This document shows, piece after piece, positions 24,836 through 54,419 of a stretch of DNA of 64,000 nt; the first letter of the stretch is position 1, and every line of letters begins with the position of its first letter. The notes under the pieces are model-generated. The model saw only the letters and a program-made list of their open reading frames with translations. It ran no database searches and was not told where the DNA came from. The stretch covers positions 72,756,429 to 72,820,428 of the forward strand of contig CM049312.1 of assembly GCA_026874595.1 (NCBI GenBank), in the 5' to 3' direction. The stretch is from Sipunculus nudus. Taxonomy: Eukaryota; Annelida; Sipuncula; Golfingiida; Sipunculidae. The position numbers were made by a program, and so were the translations under genes.

Positions 24836-26385
24836 TTAACGCATTTCTTTGACCTCTCGGTGGCCTATGACACAGTTTACCACAGGTGTCTTCTCCATTA
24901 GATTCTAGAACTTACCAAAGATATCCGTCTTACAGAACTGATTGAAACCATGTTAGAGAACAGGTATTTTTACATTGAACTGGATTGTACGTGGAGCAGA
25001 TGGCAAAAGCTGAAGAATGGTCTCCCACAGGGTTGTGAGGTGGCTCCACTATTGTTTAACATCTACACAAATGACCAACTAACGAGTGTGGGCTCTCGAC
25101 GCTTCATTTATGCAGACGATCTTGGCATAGCAGCACAGGGTAGTGACTTCAGTACTGTTGAAGTAAAACGTACAACTGCTCTCAATTATCTGACACTGTA
25201 CTATGAATATATAAACTTATATATTTTACATGGATTGTACAAATAGTTATTATTACTAATTGCGGCACTCTCCATGGCTCAGATTGTTGCGTTCGGTAGT
25301 CTGTAGAGGCGTAGGAAACCGGAGAACCCGGAGAAAACCACCGGCCTTGGACGGGCAACTACAACCCACTCTCATAGCCAGGCCGGGGATCGAACCCGGG
25401 TCGCCAGCGGAGAGAGCCAAACGTTTTACCCCTCGACTGTCCAGCCCCCTTAGCAAACCACCTTCGTGCAAATCCATCAAAGACACAGTTATGTGTTTTC
25501 CATCTACGTAACGGAGAGGCAAAACGTCTCCTAAATGTTACGTGGTCCGGTACTCCTCTTGAAAACTGTGACCATCCTATATATCTAGGTGTCACCCTTG
25601 ACCGATGCCTTTTCATCAATACTCATGTTGAAAAGAATAAAGCCAAAGTTTTTGTAAGTAACTCACTGGAACAAGATGGGGTGCTATCCCAGGCACTCTA
25701 CGGTCAACTGCCTTAGCCCTCTGCTACTCAACTGCAGAGTATGCATGCCCAGTACTGGAACGATCTGCCCGTGCCTAGATGATTGATTCAGCCCTGAACA
25801 CACCCTGCCGCCTTTTCTCTGGAAGTCTTAGATCAACACCTACTGACAGTCTATACTTACTATCTGGTATATCACCTTCAGAGATTCGTCGCAAAGCAGC
25901 AAGTAGCAGAGAACGTTATCGCCAGACTAAAGATGAGCGACATCCTCCATTCGGCCATCGACCTGCAAAGAGCCGACTGAAGTCTCGGCGAAGCTTCCTT
26001 AAAGAAGGAGAACCAAGTGCCGAAGCTGAAAGTACCAGAGCAGCCTTATGTTAAGAGAGCATAGCGAATCTTCACAATGTAATATCGATGTCCATAGGCC
26101 CTACAGAAGAACTCCCCCATGGTGCTGATGCAAGTTGGCCTGAACGGAAATGCCTCAACAGACTCCTAACTTGGACTGGCCGATGTGAAATGACTCTCAA
26201 AAAGTGGGGATACCTGAACACATAAGATTTGACCTGTATATGTCGCACTGAATCACAAACCTTGGAGCACCTGCTGAGAAGTCCTCTTCTGGAAACATAA
26301 TGCAAGGCTGGTGACCTTGCAAAATATGATGATACTGCGAAAAAATGTGTCCAGCTCTGGCATAAACACAGTATCTAGTGTGTGG
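24836..26385 (+). pseudogene. Degraded non-LTR retrotransposon, reverse transcriptase 3' half
   Basis: Recognisable RT blocks in order: FDLSVAYDTVYH (about 24848), NGLPQG and APLLFNIYTND (about 25017-25075), FIYADDLGIA (about 25105, catalytic YADD kept). After an interruption, YLGVTLDR.F (about 25580) and the C-terminal thumb-type SALNTPCRLFSG (about 25785). In-frame stop near 24894 and several frameshifts and stops after 25500. Typical of jockey/RTE-like non-LTR elements in marine invertebrates; dead copy. Confidence 0.85.
25205..25449 (-). mobile_element. tRNA-derived SINE inserted in the RT pseudogene
   Basis: On the minus strand a tRNA-like head (GTCGAGGGGTAAAACG, then B box GGGTTCGATCCCC) is followed by GTGGTTTTCTCCGGGTTCTC and a tail into AT-rich sequence. 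RT similarity stops before it and resumes after it in the expected order, so the SINE is younger. A degraded relative lies at 51490-51640. Confidence 0.75.
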
Positions 26386-26608
26386 ATATGATAAGAAGAA
26401 TTAACACATTACAAGTAATAATTCCTTTCATCTTTTGGAAAATACAATATTCCTTTTTACATTAATTAAAAAGACAAAGATATGATAACAAATATTATGA
26501 TTTTTTTTATGGACAGGAAAGTCTTTCCCCAACCCCTAAAAACAGTGAAAAAAGTACTCATATTAATTTACATGTTTAACGATAGATGTCAGCACCATTG
26601 CTTTTCAG

Positions 26609-26616
26609 GGTTCGAT
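26609..26616 (+). other. Gene B 5' UTR end at a splice acceptor
   Basis: CTTTTCAG directly precedes 26609, so only eight UTR bases precede the ATG in this exon. As in gene A, the transcription start must be in an upstream non-coding exon, which I could not place. Confidence 0.5.
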
Positions 26617-43955
<17,339 letters not shown>

Positions 43956-44093
43956 TAGTTATGATTAAGCCAAATAACAGTTATATTGGCGACAAATAAC
44001 AGTCCGGTCTTGCAGCACTTTATGAACTATATTCCCGCTCAGGTGAAAACATGCTGATCTTTCACCCAGCGTTACAAAACAGTTTGGCAACAA

Positions 44094-44421
44094 AATTAAA
44101 TATCTAGTTGTTCTGTCGAACTTAACGATGGAGCAAGCGGGGAATTTTCTTTATTTTAAAAAAATACTGCAATTTTGTTAGTCGGTCGGCAGATATAGAA
44201 AGTGGAACAATTATTTAAATAGTGCGTTTGAACAACACAAAATGCAATTCATTTTCAATTATCAGTATAAATGGAAATTCCGCATCATTAATACATGTAT
44301 GTATGTATGTATGTATCTATGTATGTATGTATGTATGTAAGCTAGGAGAGGAGTAAGACAATTTTTGTTGTGCCCGTTATTTCGACTTAAATGGGATTAA
44401 ATATAAATGGGATTAAATAAA
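44094..44421 (+). other. Gene B 3' UTR with candidate poly(A) signals
   Basis: After the stop codon the first ATTAAA is near 44094 and the first canonical AATAAA is at 44416-44421. Either could end the transcript; cDNA would be needed to choose. Confidence 0.35.
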
Positions 44422-44805
44422 AATGCTTTAGTTTTCCAAAATTACAATTGGAACAATTTTTTCTCGTCATAATACATAATTGTTTTAACCTAAAATCACC
44501 CAAAACATTTTCCTGCAGGCTTTTCAGATTGAAATATTTTGGAATATGGCATGGCACATATATATAATTACTCTAGAATTGTACATGAAAGAGTTCGAGT
44601 TTCCTCTGTATTATATTACTTTACCAGAGTTATATTTTTTTTTTTTAATATTTCTAATTGCTGGCCATTAGTCACGCTATCATAAGACCATTTTATATCC
44701 TACTCAACGTTGTGTTTGGCATCAAACGGAATAAAGAATGGCACATCGTGCAATTCTTACAAAGTGAAATATGTGTTACCTACAAAATTTAAAGTATTAA
44801 TTGTT

Positions 44806-44921
44806 CAGGCGCGGATCGGGGGGGGGGGGGGGGGGGGACTTAACCAAGGACCTTTTTGGACAATTTTTTTTGCATGACACCCGTTGACCCCTCCTTGCAA
44901 AAAATCCTGGATCCACGCCTG
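44806..44921. mobile_element. 116-bp MITE with 5-bp target duplication
   Basis: The ends are imperfect inverted repeats CAGGCGCGGATC and GGATCCACGCCTG. TTGTT flanks both sides (44801-44805 and 44922-44926). Internal G18 run. Same 5-bp duplication size as the 7731-8850 element. Confidence 0.8.
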
Positions 44922-44999
44922 TTGTTGTTCATATACTAGTTTATCCCAGACAGGCTTCACCATATCGAGCAGGACGTGTACTTTATATCTACATGATAT

Positions 45000-45900
45000 T
45001 CCAGTAAACAAGCATTTGGGCTACATACACTAACACTATATGTCTTTTTAGTTGACAATGTGGTTTTGTTAAAATGTGGTGTTCATCGGTGATGGATTCA
45101 TTGCAGTTGACAATTCTGTCTTACAATAGGTGTCTCCAAACTCGGACATTTTGTCAGTTTTGTTAATTCATTGAAAAAAATACATTATTATTTATCAAGA
45201 AAAATATAAGTATAGCATTATTTTGTCTTCCAGTATCGTGCTTTGATGGAAAACATGACAGTAAGATAACTAAAATTGAAATGGATTAATTTTTTTTTCG
45301 CAACTTGGACCCTTATCGGTCATGTATAATGTATGTATGAGCCGTGTATATTTTTTAATTGTTATTTTATATCCATACGTGTATGTAACAGTATAGGGTG
45401 AACTACGTAGGGTATTTTAGGAAAGATACCTTGAGTTTATGAATAAAAGGATTTATATATTATCAGTAATATAATGTCAGTCTGACTTTTCCAGTGTATT
45501 TTGCTTTTATGATGTAGTGAATGCAAGGAGTTGAATCTAACCCGAACAGAGAAGCATACGTACCCTTATGCACACCATACACAATCTCCCGCCCTCCACA
45601 CACACACGCACATATCCTCACACGCACACAAACAATTCTGATGCGCCTGACTTTTATTATTGCCTACTTATTGTTATAATTGTTGTTATAACTCCGTGTG
45701 TCACAAGGACCAATTCATTCCTTACTTTTCAATAAGACCAAGGACGGCTTCCAGATTGGTGTACAAATTTAAACCAGATTTAAGGTTAGAGACATCAGTA
45801 ATAAATGCCATTTTTAGGATGAAATATCCCCGCAGATTATTTGAAACAGTAGTCTCTAACACTGACACACGGTGTCGCTCCGTAACCCCCATGTGTCTCC
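45000..45900. other. Spacer without recognisable gene
   Basis: Nothing beyond a CA-rich patch at 45590-45630; 45660-45926 frames lie on both strands and show no domain. Confidence 0.45.
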
Positions 45901-45914
45901 TGGGTGAGCATCTG

Positions 45915-46150
45915 GACTTCAAGTAAGCCAGACCAGGATTTTAAGTAAGCCAGATCACGACTTAAAGTAAGCCATATCATGACTTTAAGTAAGCCAGATC
46001 CGGACTTAAAGTAAGCCAGATCCAGACTTAAAGTAAGCCAAATTAGGAATTTTTAGTAAGCCATACCATGATTTTTACTAAGCCTCAGGAAATTTTGGCA
46101 AGGGAACCTCAGAAAGCCAGATAAGGACTTTAAGTAAGCCAGACCCGGAC
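45915..46150. repeat. About 21-23 bp minisatellite, roughly ten diverged copies
   Basis: Unit GTAAGCCAGATC.GGACTTAA repeated from 45920, decaying toward 46100 with a last pair at 46110-46150. Confidence 0.85.
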
Positions 46151-47037
46151 TATTATTTGGAATTGACATGTATTCTTCATAAAAACTTCACACTGTAATA
46201 TCAAACATTTATCATGTGTATTAATTTTCATCCAATAACAAAATTGGCTTTAATGGAACAAAGTAACTGCATTGTGTTCTGCCTTTGTAATATACGCGTG
46301 CAGGTTTATGTCCTTGTATGAAAGGATTAACCAGTTCTGTATATCAGTTGTGTATAACTGCTCAGAAACAGTTGACCGGTCATGAATGGTTGGTGCTATG
46401 TATAGTGTGTTTCCATGATCTCCATTCTCAACCTACATGTGTGCACAACAATCAAAGGAAAATATTAACCCTAAACAAACACTCCACAATTTTAATTGAA
46501 AGGGAATATGAAAATGTAATATGGAATTATTGAATGCTGTTTAAGGAAGCAAGATACGCCAGATACACCAATATCTTCCTCCCTGATAATCAACTTCAGT
46601 CGACATGGCTATTAAAACTCCCTGACTTTTCCCTGACCTTACTTACTAACACCAAATTCCCCGACTTTTTATGAAATTCACTGAGTTTTCTCTGAACTTG
46701 AAAAAACAATTACCCCTGACTTTCCCTGACCCCTGGCAACCCAGTAAAATCTTTTTGACAGGCTGAAGACAGTAGGCATTCCTTTTGTGTCACGTGACCA
46801 TTATAACGAACTCTTTATGGTGACACAAATAAGAAGCGCCTTATCTTTTAAAGTCTTTTGTTTCCAAACGGAAAATGCGTCGATCCTTCAAAGAGATAAT
46901 TAACCAACGAGGTACTTAATGAAAACAAACTGTCTCTGCCGTAAATCGTTCTTGAGTGTCGTTATTGAAAAGTGGAGGAATCATTATGTGAGTATATGTA
47001 CGTACTGCCTCTTCTTAAATATGCATCTGGTTTCGTT

Positions 47038-47339
<302 letters not shown>

Positions 47340-47359
47340 GATTGTATAAAGGCTTCTGA

Positions 47360-49330
47360 AATGTGTGTGGTGCTATCTACTGAAAGAGGATAAAGTCAAT
47401 CTTATGATAAGAATCAGACTATAATTTGAGGAGGAGGAGACAATTCTAGCGGCATCTACTTGGATGATACGGGTCTAATTGGGCACAAACTTTCTTCGCA
47501 GATAGATTCTAGCCTTGAGAAAGTCCTTACAGTACTTTCCTATCGTATTGTCCCGGTCAAACCCTGACCTCGCAACAATTTCATAACTGCTTATGGAGCT
47601 GCCCTTTTGCTTACAGAGTCGCATGTCGGGATTAAGGGTACCGCTAATGACATGTACAAATTTAGTCTAGGCCTTAATTAGCCGTTTTCTACGCCTGTAT
47701 TAACCTTTTCACTCCGTCAGAACATGTCCTATAACTATGTAGCTCCTTGCCATCACGTGTAGATGGATGCATGATCAGTTGTTTTGCTTTATCATATCAT
47801 AAGTATCGTGATCTACTAATGTTGATACTCTAAATGAGGTTAAATACAACAAATTTGTCACAAAATGGATCAATAATTACCTTAATATAGAAAGTCTATA
47901 CGGAAGATCTGTACGGTAATTTCAATTCGACAAAAATGTTAGAAATCTGAAGTTATAGGATTCAATAAAAAATATGTTAGGAGTATCAGCTAGGACCTTA
48001 TTTGCCGAAAAAAATGCAAGGAGGACAATCCATATAAGAACTAACGAACCCCCCCCCCCCCACCGCCCCCCAACCTCACATCCTCCAAAATATGGATTAC
48101 CGCTAAAATAATTTTTGGCAGACAACCCCCTTAAAACAAAGATGAAAAGGCTGCCACAGTCGTAATATCAACAATTTCTTCACAACATATTATGGGATAT
48201 CTATTTTTTATGTAAGAGGAAAGTAATTTCCACTTAACCTTAAGCACTCAATTTTCCATAATTTAAATTTAATCTAAACCACGAAAGTTTGCAAATATTG
48301 AACAAGACACTATATATAGGCTATTATGTATGGCGATTCTATGTGAAAACTGACTGTTTCAGATGAAAAAATTGAAACATTAAGAAATATATGTAAACAA
48401 AACTGTAAACTGGATCACGTTAGAATTTCAAAAACGTTATGATAAAAAGTGTATGCTTTATTTGATTAAACATTGAGGAATACGAAAGGTACTTCGCCAC
48501 CATCCCTCCTATAAAAACCCAAAGGGGACCTGTCCCCATCCCTCAGCATTAGATAATTGAATCTGGTCAGACAGTTTCTCTGAACTGAAACTTGCGTAAT
48601 TATTTCAACCCTAAAGAAAATCCAGCATAATTAAGAAAAACTGACAGCTTCTGTAGTGATTTCCTGTCGTCCCCCAACAATCCCAGCCATACAGGAGACA
48701 TAATAAGACATAACTGTGAATGTGAATGGATATTTTATACAGTAGAATGCACAATAGAATGCACAATATATTGTAATATATACAATGAACTGTGGTGCTC
48801 ATCTAATATAATGCAGGGCATTGACCTGTTTAGAAAGAGGTGCAAAAATGATGGCGCCACTTCAAGCGGCCATATATGTTTACCCATGCAATGTAGGAGG
48901 GACTAGTGTGGCGTAACAAATATATTACGAACAAATAACACTGTGACGTCACCACTACGAATCGTCAAGTGTTTGTAATTTAAGACCGTCAGCTCAGGTC
49001 GTCACTGATATGTCACAACATCCGAACAACTGTTCAATAATATTTTTCTCCTAATTAAACATATGGAATCCATGCATGGAAGAGCATTATTTTGCTGTTG
49101 GATAATTTGGCTCACATACCTATGAAGTAAATAAAGGAAAGCTTTAGTACATTGTTTAAAAATTATTGGTTGGACAAGGAATCTTAAATGGAGTATAGTG
49201 ATGGAAAGAGGTTTCATTGTGAGTCTCTTTTATTTTTAGTATCAGTATGATACTTTCTGTTTTCCACACCTATCATTTTAATAAGTGTTTACACACACAC
49301 TAACCTATACAAATGCATACATATATATGT
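47360..49330. other. Spacer without recognisable gene
   Basis: A C15 run at 48048 and one TGACGTCA palindrome (48944-48951); otherwise no feature I can support. Confidence 0.4.
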
Positions 49331-49344
49331 ATATATATTCAAAA

Positions 49345-49515
49345 ACCTCTGAATTACGACTACTAACGGGATCTCGATATAGTGGTCGCATTTTCGAGGT
49401 GGTTGTCTAAGCGAGGTCTAATATAAAGAGAAAAAACGATTTGGGACCGTGAAAAGGTTGTTGTTATGTTTAGGTGGTCGCTTAATTAAGGTGGTTATAA
49501 AGCGAGGTTTACTTC
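49345..49515 (+). repeat. Dispersed motif AACCTC...ACTAACGGGATCTCG with inverted TGGTCGC words
   Basis: The first 40 bases match 17981-18020. Further on, GTGGTCGCATTTTCGAGGTGGT and AGGTGGTCGCTTAATTAAGG recur internally. A related arrangement (AAGACCACCTCTGGGACTGG ... GTGGTCTAAATAC) is at 62005-62155. Confidence 0.5.
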
Positions 49516-50339
49516 GTATATATATATAACCAGAGACCATTTATGTTACACCTATTTACACTGACTTGCAATTAGCTGTTGTTTTTATTACTTCCCGCCT
49601 GGTGTTGTCTGACGTTGATTAATTATCCTCAGTACCAATCCTTTTATGTTTTGCAGCAGCAGCTTCTCAGAATTTGAGATGAAACGCTACTGAGACATAT
49701 TATACCACGTTAATCACTATTGTCATAAAAAGAAAAAAAAACATAATTTTTAAATACTGCATCAGGTTATGATATTGTATTGTTTCGTTGCCGCAGTCGT
49801 TCAGTCGTGTGGCTGGAACAGCGCATACAATGTTCAGACCTGCGAGAGTGAGATGTCGTATCGTTCTTGTTTGAAATTCTCAATCCCTTCCCTATCCATG
49901 AAAACGTGACTCACAGGCCTTTTATTAATAAAAGGACTGGGTCTGGAGTCATGATACCAGTTAACACTGAACAGCTTTTTCAAGGGTTGGATTAAAATAT
50001 ATATTGTCTTGCAGTGTCTCAGATGAAAAAAAAAAATTAAAGTCGTGTTAAACTTTAATTATACGATTGAATATATACTTAAATACAGAGTCATGTGGTC
50101 AAAAACACCTCCTCCCTTTTCATCAGCACCAGTTTTCGTGAGAAAAGCGATTGTTAGGCTCATCTGCCGACATGAAGGTTCCCGAGACTAATCCTCATGG
50201 TTGCGCTTTATGTGTTTTATTAAACGTGTCACGTGTCTAAATAGTCGTACTGAAAAAGGCACCTTCTTTGGGGAAGATTTGTAGCTAAAATGTTAGATAT
50301 GTACCTGGTTCTAATATGGACAATTCATTCTTTGTTGAT

Positions 50340-50720
50340 CGAACCAAGGGGAAAATCGGCGTAAATCTACGGCAGTCTCGCATACTGTTTCATAAAAGAT
50401 TTGTTTAATGGCGTGATGTTTGGAAATAATCTTACATTATCTCACTTGTGTTGTTCCCTGTGGCTGTCATGTTGGCGAAATAAGAAAAATAATGATATAT
50501 TTCCTTTATCGTGTTTTGCGGCACGTTATTATCAGACAGAGACGGTATCAATTTACCTAGCACGCGAGAATTCCCGAGAGGTTTACTGAATTACCATGGG
50601 AGGCGTGTGATATAATTAACAACTGACAAAAGGCGCTAACAGGCAAACTCTTCTTCACGTCATTACGTTATTTATTTAATAGAGCCCGAAATTATGTGTT
50701 CTCACGTTTATTCAATTTTT
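50340..50720. promoter_or_regulatory. Candidate regulatory region 1
   Basis: Non-repetitive, motif-dense DNA: ATAATTAACAACTGACA, CTTTATCG, CACGTCATTACG, TATTTATTTAATAG (MEF2/homeodomain-like). No coding frame. Function inferred from motif density only. Confidence 0.25.
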
Positions 50721-51220
50721 CCGTGTAGCATGGTTATATACCTATTTTAGGTGCATGAAAGAGTTAATTGTTATGTCAGGAATCTCTGTAGGAGACATGC
50801 TTTCAGATAATGAAGCCATTTTAGTTATTATGGTTGCTGACTATACGTTTCATTGGTGTTTATGGATAATTTATGTATTCTAAAAATAACTCAACGAATG
50901 GTTGCATTTTTTCACAGAACAAAGTACGCCAGGAGTTCATTTTCAAACCGGATTATTCGGAACCATCCATCATGCTTTACTTATTTAAAGTTTCCTCAAT
51001 CAAACTTCTTTATATTTTATATGCAAAAATGGTTCGCCAAAATAATATGTACATAAATGAATGGATTCATAGTATTTAGGGTTTCAATTTTCGTTGTCTT
51101 GTATTGAAATTCACTTCCTGGTTTTCACCTATGGAAATTCCATTATGACTTCACCTTCAAGCACCACGGATCTTGTTTCAGACGTATCCGAAAAAAAATG
51201 TCGATAGGAATTAAGTAACC

Positions 51221-51465
51221 GGTGACCTCTGACCTCATTAAAACAGCATGGATTTTGCCGGGAATCGACCTTTGGCGAGATAATAATTTGGTAATTTTTT
51301 TTTCTTTTTTAAGTTTCACCAAAGTGCGTCATGTTCCTGGGAATTAACGCGGCGACACCAGAAAGTGGCCCGGTGACCTCTCACGTCATTAAATACGTGT
51401 GAATTTTGCCGAGAATTTAATTCCGTTATTGTGACCATTGACCTCAATAAATATGCATATTAGTT
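51221..51465. promoter_or_regulatory. Candidate regulatory region 2, repeated nuclear-receptor-like module
   Basis: A perfect DR1 element (TGACCT C TGACCT) at 51223-51235 sits in a module GGTGACCTCTGACCTCATTA plus ATTTTGCCGGGAAT. The module recurs at 51372-51415 (GGTGACCTCTCACGTCATTA plus ATTTTGCCGAGAAT) and a third half at 51431-51455 (GTGACCATTGACCTCAATAA). DR1 sites bind HNF4/RXR/COUP-TF-class receptors. Confidence 0.35.
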
Positions 51466-51489
51466 CACAATTAGTTATAATAACAAATG

Positions 51490-51640
51490 CATGGCATTCT
51501 CCGTAGCTCGATGGGGGCGTTCTGACGCCTTGGAAGAACCACTAAAACTCCTTCTCATAGCTACGCAGGATGTCAAACTTAAATCGACAGCGAAGTGAGG
51601 CGAGCTTGTAACCACTCAAACATCCATTCCCCAAATCAGG
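51490..51640 (-). repeat. Degraded SINE, relative of 25205-25449
   Basis: CATTCTCCGTAGCTCGATGGGGGCGTTC, CTCATAGCTACGCAGG and the GCGAGCTTGTAACCACTC region align in order with the SINE in the RT pseudogene; its B box is destroyed. Confidence 0.55.
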
Positions 51641-51659
51641 CAGTAAATAAACTTATAGC

Positions 51660-53150
51660 GAATGATAATAATAATCTGTTCTAATATGAAGTGCTAAGAC
51701 ATGTTGCTAGTGTAATGGAAAACAAAAACAAGATACTTATGATACAAATAACATTTATTAAGTTAAAACTATATATCTCATATTTTACAAAATAATCAAC
51801 ATATTCCTAGTATTGTTATGTTCATATGTCCAATTTGGATAAAACCTAAAGGCTGTCCTTGGATAGATTCCTGTAAGATCACATCTGCTAAATGGTGTAG
51901 AAATAAACTTTTTATAAGATAACTACACTGGACCCATCAGCAAAAATAAATAAACCTAGAATCGTTCTGAAAATAAATCTCAAAGCGCGAGAAATGAGAC
52001 CAAAATAAGCAGACTGAAGACTTAACTTATTAATGTCGAAAAAAGTCAACTGTAATCATTAAATTTTTCTCACTTTGTTCACATCTTAAATACATACTGG
52101 AATAATGTTTTGTATGCTTTGTATATTTGTTTTCCTTTTATTTTCTTTAACTGTACTGTTTATTATGTTTTTTCCCAAAATCAATACAGAATAATTATTT
52201 TGCAGTGAATAAAAAACACTTGAACGGCAGATCATAATGATTTTGGTAACAGAAGAAAGTTTATATATACTCCATGTAAGCAATCACAAATGAATTTATG
52301 TTTCTTAAGATAGCATTTAAAATTAATAATATGATATACATACACAAATATCGTTCCAAATTTAAATTTTTACAATTTAATGCACATAAATATTAATTTC
52401 TAAAGTATTGATTAAAAATATAACTTGTTATTCCACCCTGCTAAACTTCCTATGGGCACCAACAGTTTAGGGTTGCAGAAATAAAAAAAAAACTATATTT
52501 AATATCAATCCAAAAGTTGTTCTATGTTCATTGTAAAACCCCAAATTATATACAGCATTACATATGTCAAACCTGGTACAGTGTTCTTTTTTAAAGCATA
52601 CATACTTTTTAACATTGATTTTTTTACATAATTTTGTAACATTTAAACAATTAAAAGATACACCATTTTAAGTCTCAGTAACAGTAAGCCACCTATTACT
52701 AGACTAATATTTAACTGTATGACATTATCTCAAAAGTTTTTTTTTTTCTCCTCTACTTTGTGTCTTCTTGTTGAAAAAAAAATGAAATTTAATTGTTTAT
52801 TGAATTGAAATAAGGTAAAAAGCGACATGATTTTAGACATAGGCTTTTTCGACAGTTTCAACAGATGGTATCATGAATATTCATGATATTCTTTAATATC
52901 ACTGATAAAATAAAAAAAAAATATTCCCGACATTAAATATCTGTTACTAAAAAATAAAGTTAAGAAATTTCCAAAACAGAAAACAATGGATCAAGTTTGC
53001 TTCTTGTATTTTCATATATCCTGTGGGTACTATTGATATATTTTTGAATACAATGGTCATGCAAATGTTTTAGAATTAATTAAAAATGTTCCTGGACGGT
53101 TACACAAACATAAATAAGCATATAAGGATATACAACAGTATGTTTTTATG
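51660..53150. other. Very AT-rich spacer
   Basis: Poly-A/T-rich DNA with no supportable feature. Confidence 0.5.
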
Positions 53151-53160
53151 TACATGCACA

Positions 53161-53162
53161 TA

Positions 53163-53207
<45 letters not shown>

Positions 53208-53354
53208 GGATTCTCTGAAGAAAACCAACACTATAAATTCACAACAGTCTGTTTCACGGGATGCGACCCAATCATCAGGTGAATATGGTTAAAATAAAAA
53301 ATATTTATACCGCTCTGGCCTAGTCTGTAGGCCATAGAACACTCCAGGTAACAC

Positions 53355-53411
<57 letters not shown>
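53161..53411. repeat. Two (TA)n tracts around a 150-bp segment
   Basis: (TA)n at 53165-53205 and 53361-53411; the middle piece AAAGGGATTCTCTGAAG... is unique in the window. Confidence 0.9.
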
Positions 53412-53414
<3 letters not shown>

Positions 53415-53509
53415 ATGTATCCCATATCTTTATATTATGGCAACCACTCGTGATGCAATGTTTATAAAGTAAACGACAATACTTGTTAAACTTTACATTA
53501 TGTAGCACC

Positions 53510-53745
53510 TAACATCAGGCACCGACTGTTAACATATACAGTTATAACAAGAAATAGACCCTCAACAGGGCGCACACCTTCACCTAGTACAGAACCGTCC
53601 ATATTCCCTGATACGTTCTAAAGTATAATTGGGGCTTCGTTGACCTGTCCACACAGTTTCGGTTCAGTAGTTCTTTGGTAATCCCGCTAACAGACATACA
53701 AATAAACCAACAGAAGGACCAACAGGAAAGGTGCAAAAATAAATT
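53510..53745 (+). repeat. Degraded non-LTR 3' end-like repeat
   Basis: GTTTCGGTTCAGTAGTTC and TGGTAATCCCGCTAACAGACA followed by AAATAAACCAACAG is a common RTE-type tail; compare 14280-14360. Confidence 0.35.
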
Positions 53746-54419
53746 GATTTCCGGAAGCGTGGAAGTAAAAGTTTCATAATTCTATAGGATTGAAAACACC
53801 TTGACATTCCTGCTTTCTATTATCGGTTACTTTTTTAAAGTAAGGTATATCTGCATTAATGTTTAATGCGTTGTTTGCACCATTATCTCAGCATATTTTC
53901 ACTAGAAAAAAAAATTAAACATAATATGGCACATACGAACCTGTAGCCATAGATCATCACCAAAGCACAACCTGACATCATGATCTTATATAGTATATTA
54001 AGCAACTGATATTTTGCAATTCTAAGTCTGTATAAATTCTAATGTGTGTAGTTGTTTCCAAATTATATGCATATATTCTCAAAAAATACTCAGTACTTAT
54101 AGTATATATATTAGATTATTGTTTTAAGATTTTGGTTTCAACGTCTGCTTGGACTCTCGGTCCTTTCTATCGTAACACGTGACAAAATGTATTTGGTAAT
54201 AGGAACTAGCTTTTGGTAAAAAAAGAAAAACAAAAAAAAAAAGTTTTGCACAATATGTTTCGTTCTTTTTGTTACATGTGTTCCTGCAAGACAAGCGGGG
54301 AGTAACCAATCAATGGAACTACTAAATTCTTTGGAGAGATACTGATAAAACGTCTGATTCTAAAGGACTGCGACAACAAAAATGCCGTTTTCTGTTACTT
54401 AATGTCCCTAGCAAGGCAA

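Noticed and set aside
25256-25619. Three overlapping frames of 83-88 codons
   Set aside because: They are shadows of the SINE inserted in the RT pseudogene.
49797-49910. Acceptor-like TTGCCGCAG followed by a Cys-containing frame (QSCGWNSAYNVQTCE)
   Set aside because: No donor, no partner exon and no domain; a chance frame is more likely.
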